The notes under the pieces: model-generated | Seen by the model: only the letters and a program-made list of their open reading frames with translations | What the model was told of the DNA's origin: nothing | The model's database searches: none | Program-made: the position numbers and the translations under genes | In this document: positions 54,517 to 63,843 of the stretch, one piece after another | Numbering within the stretch: the first letter of the stretch is position 1 | How the letters are laid out: every line of letters begins with the position of its first letter | Assembly: GCF_003254295.1 (NCBI RefSeq) | Contig: NZ_QKZO01000006.1 | Coordinates: 80,819-144,818 of the forward strand | Length of the DNA: 64,000 nucleotides | Source of the DNA: Rhodobacter capsulatus | GTDB lineage: Bacteria; Pseudomonadota; Alphaproteobacteria; Rhodobacterales; Rhodobacteraceae | Direction: 5' to 3'

Positions 54517-55274
54517 GCGAATTGCTCCCGCATCAGCCGTTCTTCAAGCCCGTGGCCGGGATCGAACAGGATGCGATGCGTGATCGTCGGCTCCGAGCGG
54601 ATCTCGACCCAGAGCACCGGCTTGAACGAGCGGCTGTCGGCATCGGCCATCACCGGGCGCTTCGCCGCTTCCAGAATGTCAAAGCGCACCGTGGCGGAAC
54701 TGGGCAGGATCGCGCCCTGCCAGCGCCGCGGCCGGAACGGCGCAATCGCGGTCAGCGCCAGCACATCCGAGCCGATGGGCAGGATCGGCCCATGCGCGGA
54801 ATAATTGTAGGCGGTCGATCCGGCAGGCGTCGCGACGATGGCGCCATCCGAGATCAGCTCCTCCATCCGCACCCGGCCATTCACCGAGATCCGCAGCTTC
54901 GCCGCCTGCGGACCGGCGCGCAGAAGCGAGACCTCGTTGATCGCCAGTTCCTCGCGGATCACCCCGTCGGCGGTCTTCGCCCGCATCGCGAGCGGGTTGA
55001 TCAGCGCCTCTTCCGCCGCGGCAAGCCGCTCGGGCAGATCGAAGACGCGGTAATCGTTCATCATGAAGCCGACCGAGCCGCGGTTCATCCCGTAAACCGG
55101 CAGCCCCGATCCGGCATGCAGGCAGTGCAGCATCATGCCGTCGCCGCCCAGCGCCACGATCACATCAGCCTCGACCAGCGGCGCCTGACCGTAGCGGGCG
55201 GCAAGATCTTCCAGCGCCTCCTGGGCGCTGTCGGCCTGCGAGGCCGCGAAATGGATCTTCTCGGGTCGGTTCAC
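54513..55274 (-). CDS. nadK: NAD kinase
   Basis: 253 residues. The NadK signature is complete: IVALGGDGMMLHCLH (about 52-66), YGMNRGSVGFMMN (about 73-85), LAINEVSLLR and ATPAGSTAYNYSAHGP. It phosphorylates NAD to NADP with ATP. The start is GTG at 55274, with GGAGG 7 bases upstream; the open frame extends far beyond it without a ribosome-binding site. Its stop overlaps the convergent regulator by 4 bp and it is divergent from glyA. Confidence 0.95.
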   Translation of the reverse strand: MNRPEKIHFAASQADSAQEALEDLAARYGQAPLVEADVIVALGGDGMMLHCLHAGSGLPVYGMNRGSVGFMMNDYRVFDLPERLAAAEEALINPLAMRAKTADGVIREELAINEVSLLRAGPQAAKLRISVNGRVRMEELISDGAIVATPAGSTAYNYSAHGPILPIGSDVLALTAIAPFRPRRWQGAILPSSATVRFDILEAAKRPVMADADSRSFKPVLWVEIRSEPTITHRILFDPGHGLEERLMREQFA

Positions 55275-55456
55275 GGCCTGCCTCCGGTTCCCCTTGGTGT
55301 GACAAGCCGGGGCCGGAATGACAAGCCCGTTTCCGGCCACCCCGGCTTCCGCAGGCCGCGGGTGACGCGCCAAATTGCCCGTTTGTCGCTTTGGGCGCTT
55401 TCGGGGCGGGGAATTCTGCGATAAACGGACCACGACCTTTGCCTTTGGAGTTGCCC

Positions 55457-56749
55457 ATGACCGATCAACGCGACGCCGGGTTCTTTACCGAGACCCTTTC
55501 CAGCCGTGACCCCGCGCTTTTCGCCGCCATCCGTGGCGAGCTTGGCCGCCAGCGCGACGAGATCGAGCTGATCGCTTCGGAAAACATCGTCTCTGCCGCG
55601 GTGATGGAAGCGCAGGGCTCGGTGATGACGAACAAATATGCCGAGGGCTATTCGGGCAAACGCTACTATGGCGGCTGCCAGTTCGTCGATATCGCCGAAG
55701 ATCTGGCGATCGCGCGGGCCTGCGAGCTGTTCGGCTGTTCTTTCGCCAACGTGCAACCGAATTCGGGCAGCCAGGCGAACCAGGGCGTGTTCACCGCGCT
55801 GCTGAAACCGGGTGACACCATCCTGGGCATGAACCTCGCCTCGGGCGGGCACCTGACCCATGGCGCGGCGCCGAACCAGTCGGGCAAATGGTTCAACGCC
55901 GTGCAATATGGCGTGCGTCAGCAGGATTGCCGGATCGACTACGAAGAGGTCGCCCGTCTGGCGAAAGAGCATAATCCGAAGCTGATCATCGCCGGGGGCT
56001 CGGCGATTCCGCGGCAAATCGATTTCGCGAAATTCCGCGAGATCGCCGACAGCGTCGGCGCGTATCTGATGGTGGACATGGCGCATTTTGCGGGTCTTGT
56101 GGCCGGGGGCGCGCATCCCTCGCCCTTCCCGCATGCCGATATCGCCACCACCACCACGCACAAGACGCTGCGCGGTCCGCGCGGCGGCATGATCCTGACC
56201 AACAACGAAGAGATCGCGAAAAAGATCAATTCGGCGATCTTCCCGGGGATTCAGGGCGGGCCGCTGATGCATGTGATCGCCGCCAAGGCCGTCGCCTTCG
56301 GCGAGGCGCTGCGCCCCGAATTCAAGGTCTATGCGCAGCAGGTCATCACCAACGCGCAGGCGCTGGCCGACGAGCTGATGAAGGGCGGTCTTGATATCGT
56401 CACCGGCGGCACCGATACGCATGTCATGCTGGTCGACCTGCGCCCGAAAGGGGTGAAGGGCAACGCCACCGACAAGGCCCTGGGCCGCGCCCATATCACC
56501 TGCAACAAGAACGGCATCCCGTTCGACCCGGAAAAGCCGACCGTGACCTCGGGCATCCGTCTGGGCACGCCCGCGGGCACCACCCGCGGCTTCAAGGAAG
56601 AGGAATTCCGCCAGATCGCCCGGATGATCATCAAGGTCGTCGACGGGCTGGCCGCGAATGGCGAAGAGGGCAATGACGCCGTCGAAGCCGAAGTGCGGGC
56701 GGAAGTCTCGGCGCTTTGCGCGAAATTCCCGCTTTATCCGGCGCTTTGA
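55457..56749 (+). CDS. glyA: Serine hydroxymethyltransferase
   Basis: 430 residues. The N-terminal [34 protein letters not shown] and the PLP-lysine motif [14 protein letters not shown] (about 232-245) are canonical. It interconverts serine and glycine while charging THF with a one-carbon unit. The start at 55457 follows TTTGGAG. The 182 bp to nadK were read for a glycine riboswitch; none was recognised. A strong terminator follows. Confidence 0.98.
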   Translation: MTDQRDAGFFTETLSSRDPALFAAIRGELGRQRDEIELIASENIVSAAVMEAQGSVMTNKYAEGYSGKRYYGGCQFVDIAEDLAIARACELFGCSFANVQPNSGSQANQGVFTALLKPGDTILGMNLASGGHLTHGAAPNQSGKWFNAVQYGVRQQDCRIDYEEVARLAKEHNPKLIIAGGSAIPRQIDFAKFREIADSVGAYLMVDMAHFAGLVAGGAHPSPFPHADIATTTTHKTLRGPRGGMILTNNEEIAKKINSAIFPGIQGGPLMHVIAAKAVAFGEALRPEFKVYAQQVITNAQALADELMKGGLDIVTGGTDTHVMLVDLRPKGVKGNATDKALGRAHITCNKNGIPFDPEKPTVTSGIRLGTPAGTTRGFKEEEFRQIARMIIKVVDGLAANGEEGNDAVEAEVRAEVSALCAKFPLYPAL

Positions 56750-56766
56750 TCGACTCATCAGATCGG

Positions 56767-56794
56767 AAGGGCCCCCGGTTTCGGGGGCCTTTTT
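56767..56794 (+). terminator. Intrinsic terminator of glyA
   Basis: AAGGGCCCCCG and CGGGGGCCTTTTT form a stem around GTTT, ending in a T-run. It starts 18 bp after the stop codon. Confidence 0.92.
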
Positions 56795-56831
56795 CATTGT
56801 CCGGGCGCCGTCTGCGCGCTAGATCCGGGCC

Positions 56832-57614
56832 ATGCTGAGTTTCACCGCCCATGGCCCCGATACCGCCCTGCCCCCGCTCCTGATTGCCCCGGGTCTTTTC
56901 GGCTCGGGCCGGAACTGGGGCGTGATTGCGAAACGGCTGTCTGCCGGGCGGCGCGTGCTGGCGCTGGACATGCGCAATCACGGCGATAGTTTCTGGGCTG
57001 ACAGCCACACCTACCCCGACCTTGCTGCAGATCTGGCCGCGGTGATCGAGGCCGAGGGCCGCGCCTGCGACGTGATGGGCCATTCGATGGGCGGCAAGGC
57101 GGCGATGATGCTGGCCCTGACCCGGCCGGGTCTCGTTGCGCGGCTGGTGGTGGCCGACATGGCCCCGGTGGCTTACGGCCACGCCGCGGCGCATGGCGGG
57201 CTGATCGCGGCGATGCAGGCGATGAAGCTCGATGATCTGACGACGCGCAGCGAGGCCGACCGCCGTCTTTCGGAAACGGTGCAAGACCCCGGCACCCGGG
57301 CCTTTTTGCTGCAATCGTTGGAATTGCGCGACGGGCCGGTGCGCTGGAAGTTCAACCTTGCGGCGCTGGCGGCGAACCTTTCGGCGATCCTCGACTGGCC
57401 CGAGCCCCTGCCCGCGGATGCCAAGCCCTTCAATGGCCCGGCGCTGTTTCTTTATGGCACGGCGTCAAGCTATGTCCGCCCGGAAAGCCACGCAAAAATC
57501 CGCGCGCTGTTCCCGCACGCGGATCTGCAATCTGTCGAAGGCGCGGGCCATTGGCTGCATGCCGAACGCCCGCGCGAGGTGGAAGCGGCCGTGGAAAGCT
57601 TCCTTGGCCGCTAG
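56832..57614 (+). CDS. Alpha/beta-hydrolase, YbfF-type esterase
   Basis: 260 residues. The oxyanion region is LLIAPGLFGSGRNWG, DMRNHGDSFW is the HGxS-like loop of the YbfF/abhydrolase-11 group, the nucleophile is in VMGHSMGGKAAM (about 78-89) and the His in GAGHWLHAE. YbfF cleaves short acyl esters including acyl-CoA and is intracellular. The stop is 6 bp from the convergent cytochrome b561 stop. Confidence 0.9.
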   Translation: MLSFTAHGPDTALPPLLIAPGLFGSGRNWGVIAKRLSAGRRVLALDMRNHGDSFWADSHTYPDLAADLAAVIEAEGRACDVMGHSMGGKAAMMLALTRPGLVARLVVADMAPVAYGHAAAHGGLIAAMQAMKLDDLTTRSEADRRLSETVQDPGTRAFLLQSLELRDGPVRWKFNLAALAANLSAILDWPEPLPADAKPFNGPALFLYGTASSYVRPESHAKIRALFPHADLQSVEGAGHWLHAERPREVEAAVESFLGR

Positions 57615-57620
57615 GACCGC

Positions 57621-58109
57621 TTATTCGGCCTTCATCATCCGGCGGATGATGCCGTTCTTCAGCACGAACTGACCCTTCACCGCACCGGCGACATGGATCA
57701 GGATCAAGAGCAGCAGCACAAGCTTCAGCACATTGTGCACGCCCGCCGCCGGGCCGATCAGACCGAACCAGGCGGTGGCGCCGCTGACCACCATCAGCGC
57801 CAGCACCAGATACATCGTGTGCTGCACGCCCGAGGCGACCTTGTTCATCACCGGGCTGCCCGAATCAAGCGCCGCAGGCGCGCCGTGGCGCAGGCGCAGC
57901 ACCAGACGCCAGATCACCAGCGCACAGATCGTCAGGCCGGTCATGACGTGAAAGACCACGGCCGGGTTGAAGGGGGTGGGCTCGTTCGACATCCATTTGC
58001 CGAAGGCCTCGGCGATGTTCTCGCCCAGCAGGAATTGCGGAATGATCAGAACGGCAACCGCCCAGTGCAGCAGGATCTGGGTGCGGCTGTATCCTTGGGA
58101 AACGGGCAT
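57621..58109 (-). CDS. Cytochrome b561 family protein
   Basis: 162 residues with four membrane helices and the conserved haem-ligand histidines of the bacterial b561 (YceJ/CybB) family: ILLHWAVAVLIIPQ (helix 1), VVFHVMTGLTI (helix 2), GVHNVLKLVLLLLILIHVAGAV (helix 4, both His). It is a di-haem membrane protein that probably passes electrons between ubiquinol and a periplasmic partner. AGGAGG precedes the ATG at 58109. Confidence 0.93.
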   Translation of the reverse strand: MPVSQGYSRTQILLHWAVAVLIIPQFLLGENIAEAFGKWMSNEPTPFNPAVVFHVMTGLTICALVIWRLVLRLRHGAPAALDSGSPVMNKVASGVQHTMYLVLALMVVSGATAWFGLIGPAAGVHNVLKLVLLLLILIHVAGAVKGQFVLKNGIIRRMMKAE

Positions 58110-58141
58110 GGGGACCTCCTGGCGGGTTTCCGGAAATGAAA

Positions 58142-58178
58142 CGGGGCAGGAAAGGCTTGCACAGCCCACCCTGCCCCG
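58142..58178 (-). terminator. Hairpin between the 60-residue protein and cytochrome b561
   Basis: CGGGGCAG (58142-58149) and CTGCCCCG (58171-58178) form an 8 bp stem, with a partly pairing interior. It may terminate the small upstream gene. There is no strong T-run. Confidence 0.45.
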
Positions 58179-58243
58179 CAAGCGGATAGATCAGCGCAGG
58201 GGCAGTGCCTTCCCAGCGCCGCGCCTCGCCCGATCTGTCCGGG

Positions 58244-58426
58244 TCAGGCGTCGTTGATCTTGCCCGCCACGATCCAGGCGACGGGCAGCGCGGCGACAAA
58301 GCCGATCACGGCGGCATAGATCATCGTTTTCATGTCATACATGTTCATCGTCAGCGCCACGACGATGAGGACGCCGGCCACGGTCGGGCCGACAAGGGCG
58401 TAGATGATGCCAAAAAGGCGGGTCAT
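58244..58426 (-). CDS. 60-residue two-helix membrane protein
   Basis: A small protein consisting of two hydrophobic helices (about 4-25 and 34-53) joined by NMYDMKTM. It has GAGGATCCC before the ATG at 58426. I do not recognise a characterised family, but similar short two-helix proteins occur next to respiratory genes in related bacteria. Cytochrome b561 is downstream on the same strand. The function is unknown. Confidence 0.65.
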   Translation of the reverse strand: MTRLFGIIYALVGPTVAGVLIVVALTMNMYDMKTMIYAAVIGFVAALPVAWIVAGKINDA

Positions 58427-58539
58427 GGGATCCTCCGGTGCAGCGCGTTTCATGCAAAGGAAGATATGTTTGCAGATGACCCCGCCTTGATCTGCGTCAC
58501 GCCCGGACGCGGCGAAACGCCGCATCCGTGACCATTGCA

Positions 58540-58944
58540 TCAAGGGCAATCCAGCTGGAACCGCGCCTCGCCGGTGTCGCCGGGCAGCGAGGGCGAGCGG
58601 TAGATCCCGGCGGCAGGTCCGGTGACCCTGCAGCCCGAGGCCTGTTCGGCCGCGACGGTCATCAACCCCGGCACCACCCCGCGCGCGGCGCGCGGCAGAT
58701 AGCCCAGCCGGATCACCTCGGCATTTTCGCCTTTCACCAGAACCGCGAAGCGAATGCCCTGCAGCGTGACATCGTGCCGGGTGGCGTCAAAAAACGGCGG
58801 CGCGGGCGAGGCGCCGCAGCCCGAAAGCAGCAGCGCCCAAAGCAGCGTCCCGCACAGCCACGACGCCGGAAGCTGCCGCGGCGTCGCGACGGGACCGGAG
58901 GCGGACTCGACAGGCAGGCGGGGGGCAATCGGATCGGACAGCAT
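58540..58944 (-). CDS. Putative lipoprotein of unknown function
   Basis: 134 residues. After an unusually long N-terminal region (about 27 residues, Pro-rich) comes a hydrophobic helix with a lipobox-like end, LLLSGC (Cys about 43), then a small domain with two further cysteines and GIRFAVLVKGENAEVIRLGY. GGAGG lies 6 bases before the ATG at 58944. The long n-region makes lipidation uncertain; it could instead be a single-span membrane protein. It is divergent from the RND pump operon. Confidence 0.6.
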   Translation of the reverse strand: MLSDPIAPRLPVESASGPVATPRQLPASWLCGTLLWALLLSGCGASPAPPFFDATRHDVTLQGIRFAVLVKGENAEVIRLGYLPRAARGVVPGLMTVAAEQASGCRVTGPAAGIYRSPSLPGDTGEARFQLDCP

Positions 58945-58999
58945 CGCAACCTCCGGGCGGGGCGGGCGGACGGCACGGGGCGAGCTTGGCGCATTCTGG

Positions 59000-59014
59000 T
59001 TAATCAAGCGTTAA
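59000..59014. promoter_or_regulatory. Possible operator in the gap before the RND operon
   Basis: TTAATCAAGCGTTAA is an imperfect TTAA-N7-TTAA inverted repeat in the 298 bp gap between the divergent putative lipoprotein and RND genes. Nothing else in that gap looks like a gene. A TetR- or LysR-type operator is possible, but no local regulator is visible. Confidence 0.25.
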
Positions 59015-59242
59015 AGTGACCCGTTGGGGCAGATTTTTACCCCCGCGGCGGGGCGATCCGCGCCGCTTTCGGGCGAAACCGGGGCGGCGGGGCAACTGTG
59101 CGGAATTGCAGGAATCCGGTGGCTTGTCTTTCGGCTTTTCGCACCACATGTTGAGCCCGGAAATCTTCCGCTCCGAACCTGTCCGAGCGGGGATGCGTGG
59201 CTTTGCGTCGCGCCTGTTCACGTCCCGACTGCGGAGCCGCCC

Positions 59243-60370
59243 ATGATCAAACGTCTGCTCATCGCCATTGTCGCCCTTGTCATCGTGGCGGGGGGGATCA
59301 TCGGCTACAACCTGTTTGTCGGCAAGATGATCGCCGGCATCTTTGCCAACATGAAGGCCCCGCCCGTCGCCGTCTCGGTGACGAAGGTGGTCGCGGCCGA
59401 CTGGCAGCCGGGGCTGGAAGCCATCGGCACCGCCGCCGCCGTGCAGGGCACCGATCTGGCCACCGAAGCCGCGGGCATCGTGCGCGAGATCCGCTTTGCC
59501 GCCAATGACCGCATCGAAAAGGGTCAGGCGCTGGTGCAGATCGACGACCGGCAGGAACGCGCCGATCTGGACGCGGCACGGGCGGCGGAAACGCTGGCCG
59601 AAACCGCGCTGACCCGGGCCAAGGAGTTGCGGCTGAAGGGGGTCTCGGCGAGCTCGGCGCTCGATGAAGCGGAGGCCGCGGCGATCGAGGCCCGCGCCAC
59701 CGTGGCGAAACTGGAAGCGACGCTCTCGACCAAGCAGCTGACCGCGCCCTTTGCCGGCACGATCGGGATTCCGCAGATCGAGATCGGGTCTTATGTGACG
59801 CCGGGCACCGGCTTTGCGACGCTGCAGGACCGCTCGCGGATGCGGGTCGATTTCACCCTGACCGAAAGCGAGGCCGCGCTGGTCACGCCCGGCATGTCGG
59901 TCACCGTGACCTCGGAAGTCGGCGATGTCTCGGCCGAGGGCAAGATCACCGGCATCGAGCCGAAGATCGACCCGAATTCGCGGCTGGTGACCCTGCGCGC
60001 CGATGTGCCGAACGAGGGCGACAAGCTGACGCCCGGCCAGTTCCTGCGGGTGCGGGTGGCGCTGCCAGTGGAAAAGGACGTGATCGCCCTGCCGCAGACG
60101 GTGGTGTCCTCGAGCCTTTACGGCGACAGCGTCTTTGTTGTGCGCGAGGAAAAGGCCGAGGGAGAAAAGGCCGGGGGATCGGACACGACCAGTCTGCAGG
60201 CGCGGCAGGTCTTCATCAAGGTCGGCCGCCATTTCGACGACAAGGTCGAGATCCGCACCGGGCTGCAATCGGGCGATCTGGTGGTGAACGCGGGGCAGAA
60301 CAAGCTGTCCTCGGGCGCGACGGTCACGATCGACAATTCGCAATCGCTGCCCGGCATGGGCGGGAACTGA
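59243..60370 (+). CDS. RND efflux periplasmic adaptor (membrane fusion protein)
   Basis: 375 residues. An N-terminal hydrophobic signal-anchor (about 4-23) is followed by the HlyD/AcrA-type lipoyl and hairpin domains: VSVTKVVAADWQPGLEAIGT, AAGIVREIRFAANDRIEKGQ, a coiled-coil hairpin rich in Ala/Glu (about 100-150), and APFAGTIGIPQIEIGSYVTPG. It links the RND pump to an outer-membrane channel. GGAG precedes the ATG at 59243. The pump gene follows after 10 bp. Confidence 0.92.
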   Translation: MIKRLLIAIVALVIVAGGIIGYNLFVGKMIAGIFANMKAPPVAVSVTKVVAADWQPGLEAIGTAAAVQGTDLATEAAGIVREIRFAANDRIEKGQALVQIDDRQERADLDAARAAETLAETALTRAKELRLKGVSASSALDEAEAAAIEARATVAKLEATLSTKQLTAPFAGTIGIPQIEIGSYVTPGTGFATLQDRSRMRVDFTLTESEAALVTPGMSVTVTSEVGDVSAEGKITGIEPKIDPNSRLVTLRADVPNEGDKLTPGQFLRVRVALPVEKDVIALPQTVVSSSLYGDSVFVVREEKAEGEKAGGSDTTSLQARQVFIKVGRHFDDKVEIRTGLQSGDLVVNAGQNKLSSGATVTIDNSQSLPGMGGN

Positions 60371-60380
60371 GGGACGCGGG

Positions 60381-63300
60381 ATGCATTTTTCCGAACTCTT
60401 CATCCGCCGCCCCGTCCTGTCGATGGTGCTGGGCGCCTTCATGCTGCTGTTGGGCTTTCAGGCCTTCATGAGCCTGCCGGTGCGGCAATATCCGAAGGTG
60501 GACGAGACCGTCGTCACCATCACAACCACCTATCCCGGCGCCGCCCCCGAGCTGATCCAGGGCTTCATCACTGCGCCGATCTCGGCCGCCGTCGCCACGA
60601 CGGAAAACATCGATTACGTGACCTCGACCTCGATGCCCTCGGTGTCGCAGGTCTCGGTCAACATGAAGCTGGGCGCCGATCCCGACACCGCCCTGACCGA
60701 GGTTCTGTCCAAGGTGCAGCAGGTGCGCGGCCAGCTGCCCTCCGAGGCCGAGGATCCGGTGATCGTCAAGGGCACCGGCCAGACCTTCGCGCTGATGTAT
60801 CTGGCGGCGCAGAACCCGAACATGACGACCGAGCAGCTGACCGAATATCTGGAACGCGTCGTGCGGCCGCGGATGTCGACGATTTCGGGCGTGGCCGAGA
60901 TCGAGGTGATCGGCGCGGCGAATTACGCGATGCGGGTCTGGCTTGACCCGATGAAGCTGGCGGCGCGCGGGGTGACGGCGTCGGAAGTGCTGGCGGCGAT
61001 CAAGGCCTCGAACTATCTGGCCGCGCCCGGCAAGACCGAAAACGATTATGTCGCGAAGTCGATCACGCTGAAATCGACGCTGCAGACCCCCGAGGCCTTC
61101 GGCGCGCTGCCGATCCGGGCCGAGGGCGATGCGGTGGTGCGGCTGCGCGATGTGGCGGGGGTGGAACTCGCCTCGGATGACAGCGGCGAGATCGTCACCT
61201 TCAACGGCACGCGGGGCACTTTCATCGGCCTGTCGCAGACGCCCTCGGCCAACCCGCTCGATACCGCCGCCGCGGTGCGCGCGGAGCTGCCGAAGATCGC
61301 CGACACCCTGCCCGAGGGGATGACGATCGAGATGGTCTATGACACGACCGAACAGATCTCCGCCTCGATCACCGAGGTGTTCAAGACCATCGCCGAGGCG
61401 GTCGCCATCGTCGTCGTGGTGATCTTGCTCTTCCTTGGCTCGATCCGCTCGGTGGCGATGCCGATCGTCACCATTCCGCTCTCGCTGGTCGGCGTGATGG
61501 CGGTGCTGCTGGCGCTTGGCTATTCGATCAACCTTCTGACCCTGCTCGCCATGGTGCTGGCGATCGGGCTGGTCGTCGATGACGCCATCGTCGTGGTCGA
61601 GAACATCCACCGCCACATCGAGGAGGGGATGAAACCGATCCCCGCCGCCGTGCAGGGGATGAAGGAGATCACCGGCGCCGTCGTCGCGATGACGATCACG
61701 CTGGCCGCCGTGCTGGCACCGCTCGCCTTTACCGGCGGCGTGACGGGGGCGCTTTTTCGCGAATTCGCCTTCACCCTTGCGGGCTCGGTGATCCTGTCGG
61801 GGGTGATCGCGCTGACGATCACGCCGATGATGTCGGGCCGGATCCTGAAAGAGGGCCACGCCACCGGCTTTGCCGCCTTCGTCGACCGCACCTTCGACCG
61901 GTTCGCCGGGTTTTACGAACGCCGCGTGGCGGGGTCGCTGAAATACCGGCCGGTGACGCTGCTGGTGGTCGTGGTGCTGGTGGGCACGATGGGCTTCATG
62001 TTCCAGCGCACCGCGACCGAACTGGCCCCCGACGAGGATCAGGGCGCGGTGATCGCCATGGTGCAGGCGCCGCGCTATGCCACGGCCGATTACACCGCGC
62101 ATTACATCGACCGGCTGGGGCAGGCGACCAAGGACATCTCCGAAGTCCGCACCGCCTTTTCGATCGCCGGTTTCGGCGGCTCGGACAGCATGGGGATCTA
62201 TATCTGGGCGCTCGACAAATGGGCGGACCGCGAGCGCTCGCAGGAACAGGTGCAAAAGGACATTCAGGCCGCGATCGACGCCTCGACCGGCATGGAGGGC
62301 TTCGCCTTTGCCCCCCCCACCCTGCCGGGCGCGGGCGGCGGCCTGCCGATTTCGGTGGTGGTGCAGTCGATCTACGGGGCGGACCGGGTCGCCGAAGTGG
62401 CCGAGGAAATCCGGCAAAAGGCGCAGGCGACGCACAAGTTCATCTTCGTGCAGAATTCGCTGAGCTTCGACGCGCCCGAGGTCCGGGTGACGATCGACCG
62501 CGACCGGGCGGCGGCGCTGAACGTGCCGATCTCGGACATCGGGGCGACGCTGGGCCTTCTGGTCGGCGGCGGCTCGGTGGCGCAGTTCGACCGCGATTCC
62601 AACAGCTATGACATCATCTTGCAGGTGCCCAAGGAGTATCGCGGCACTCCCGAGGATCTGGGCCGCTATTTCGTCCGCGCGGCGAGCGGCGAGATGGTGC
62701 CGCTGTCTTCCGTTGTGAAGATCGACACCGGCTCGATGGCCTCGAAGGTGGAGCAGTTCAACCAGCTGAATTCGGCGACGATTTCGGCGCTGCCGATCCC
62801 CGGGCAATCCTCGGGCGACGGGCTGGCGGCGATCATCCAGATCGCCAACGAGGTGATGCCCGAGGGGTTCTTCCTTGATTATTCCGGCCAGTCGCGGCTG
62901 GAACAGACCCAGGGCAACACGCTGATGATCGCCTTTGCCGCCGCGGTGCTGGTGATCTATCTGGTGCTGGCCGCGCAATTCGAGAGCTTCCGCGACCCGT
63001 TCATCATCCTGATGTCGGTGCCGCTGACGATCTTCGGCGCGATTCTGCCGCTGAACCTCGGGTTGGGCACGCTGAACATCTATTCTCAGGTGGGGATGAT
63101 CACGCTGATCGGGCTGATCACCAAGCACGGCATCCTGATGGTGGAATTCGCCAACCAGCAGCGCGAGCATCACGGGCTGAACCGGCAGGACGCCATCGTG
63201 CTGGCGGCCAAGACCCGGCTGCGGCCGATCCTGATGACCACCGCCGCGATGGCGCTGGCGGTGGTGCCGCTGGTGATCGCCGATGGCGCGGGGGCGGCGG

Positions 63301-63449
63301 CGCGCGAGGCGATGGGGATCGTGATGTTCTCGGGCCTGTTGATCGGGACGATGTTCACGCTCTTCGTCGTGCCGATGTTCTACACCTTCATCGCACCCTC
63401 GGATGCGGCGATGAAGGCGGCGGAAGAGAAACGGCTGGCGGCGGGCTGA
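60381..63449 (+). CDS. RND-family multidrug efflux pump, HAE1 type
   Basis: 1022 residues with 12 membrane helices and two large periplasmic loops, the AcrB/MexB plan. FIRRPVLSMVLGAFMLLLG opens helix 1, IGLVVDDAIVVVENIHRHI in helix 4 holds the two proton-relay aspartates, and GLITKHGILMVEFANQQ in the C-terminal half carries the relay Lys region. It is of the MdtB/MuxB-MexK-like group. No outer-membrane factor (TolC-like) gene follows, so a shared channel is expected. Confidence 0.94.
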   Translation: MHFSELFIRRPVLSMVLGAFMLLLGFQAFMSLPVRQYPKVDETVVTITTTYPGAAPELIQGFITAPISAAVATTENIDYVTSTSMPSVSQVSVNMKLGADPDTALTEVLSKVQQVRGQLPSEAEDPVIVKGTGQTFALMYLAAQNPNMTTEQLTEYLERVVRPRMSTISGVAEIEVIGAANYAMRVWLDPMKLAARGVTASEVLAAIKASNYLAAPGKTENDYVAKSITLKSTLQTPEAFGALPIRAEGDAVVRLRDVAGVELASDDSGEIVTFNGTRGTFIGLSQTPSANPLDTAAAVRAELPKIADTLPEGMTIEMVYDTTEQISASITEVFKTIAEAVAIVVVVILLFLGSIRSVAMPIVTIPLSLVGVMAVLLALGYSINLLTLLAMVLAIGLVVDDAIVVVENIHRHIEEGMKPIPAAVQGMKEITGAVVAMTITLAAVLAPLAFTGGVTGALFREFAFTLAGSVILSGVIALTITPMMSGRILKEGHATGFAAFVDRTFDRFAGFYERRVAGSLKYRPVTLLVVVVLVGTMGFMFQRTATELAPDEDQGAVIAMVQAPRYATADYTAHYIDRLGQATKDISEVRTAFSIAGFGGSDSMGIYIWALDKWADRERSQEQVQKDIQAAIDASTGMEGFAFAPPTLPGAGGGLPISVVVQSIYGADRVAEVAEEIRQKAQATHKFIFVQNSLSFDAPEVRVTIDRDRAAALNVPISDIGATLGLLVGGGSVAQFDRDSNSYDIILQVPKEYRGTPEDLGRYFVRAASGEMVPLSSVVKIDTGSMASKVEQFNQLNSATISALPIPGQSSGDGLAAIIQIANEVMPEGFFLDYSGQSRLEQTQGNTLMIAFAAAVLVIYLVLAAQFESFRDPFIILMSVPLTIFGAILPLNLGLGTLNIYSQVGMITLIGLITKHGILMVEFANQQREHHGLNRQDAIVLAAKTRLRPILMTTAAMALAVVPLVIADGAGAAAREAMGIVMFSGLLIGTMFTLFVVPMFYTFIAPSDAAMKAAEEKRLAAG

Positions 63450-63843
63450 GCCTGCCGCATCTTTGGCCGCGGCCCGTGACGCGGCCATGCGCCGGACATC
63501 TGCAGCAACTCCCGCCGGGGCCCAAAGGCCCCCGGCCAGCGCCCGCCCCGCCCATGGCGGGCGCTTGTCGCCCGCCGGGCCGGGCGCCGGCCTCTGTCGT
63601 GCCTGAGGAAACGGTCGCGGCATCTGCGCGGCGCTGACGGGCGGGGAAAAGCGGTGCTTTTCCTGATCCGCCCGAAACACGGCACTCTGCCGCCACTTGC
63701 CAGCCGCCCTGCCCTTTGGCATGCTTGCCCTGAGCCGTGGCGATGGCGTCGCCACCGGGCATGGCCCGATGCTTGCGGGGTTCCCCTGCTTACGTCCTGA
63801 ACGCCGGGATCTTTCGGGGTCCCACGGGCCCAAAGGACAGATC
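63450..63843. other. 394 bp hairpin-rich intergenic region
   Basis: No convincing gene is visible. It holds three strong hairpins: 63514-63536 (GCCGGGGCC, CAAA-type loop, GGCCCCCGGC), 63538-63565 (AGCGCCCGCC and GGCGGGCGCT, perfect 10 bp stem with an 8-base loop) and 63639-63673 (GGGCGG plus GGAAAAGC, loop GGT, GCTTTTCC, then CCGCCC). None ends in a T-run. The first two follow the RND pump and may terminate it. AAAGGA at 63834-63839 is the ribosome-binding site of the next gene. Confidence 0.6.

Noticed and set aside
55275-55456. Possible glycine riboswitch upstream of glyA
   Set aside because: I found no recognisable tandem aptamer core; the region is a normal-length gap for divergent genes.
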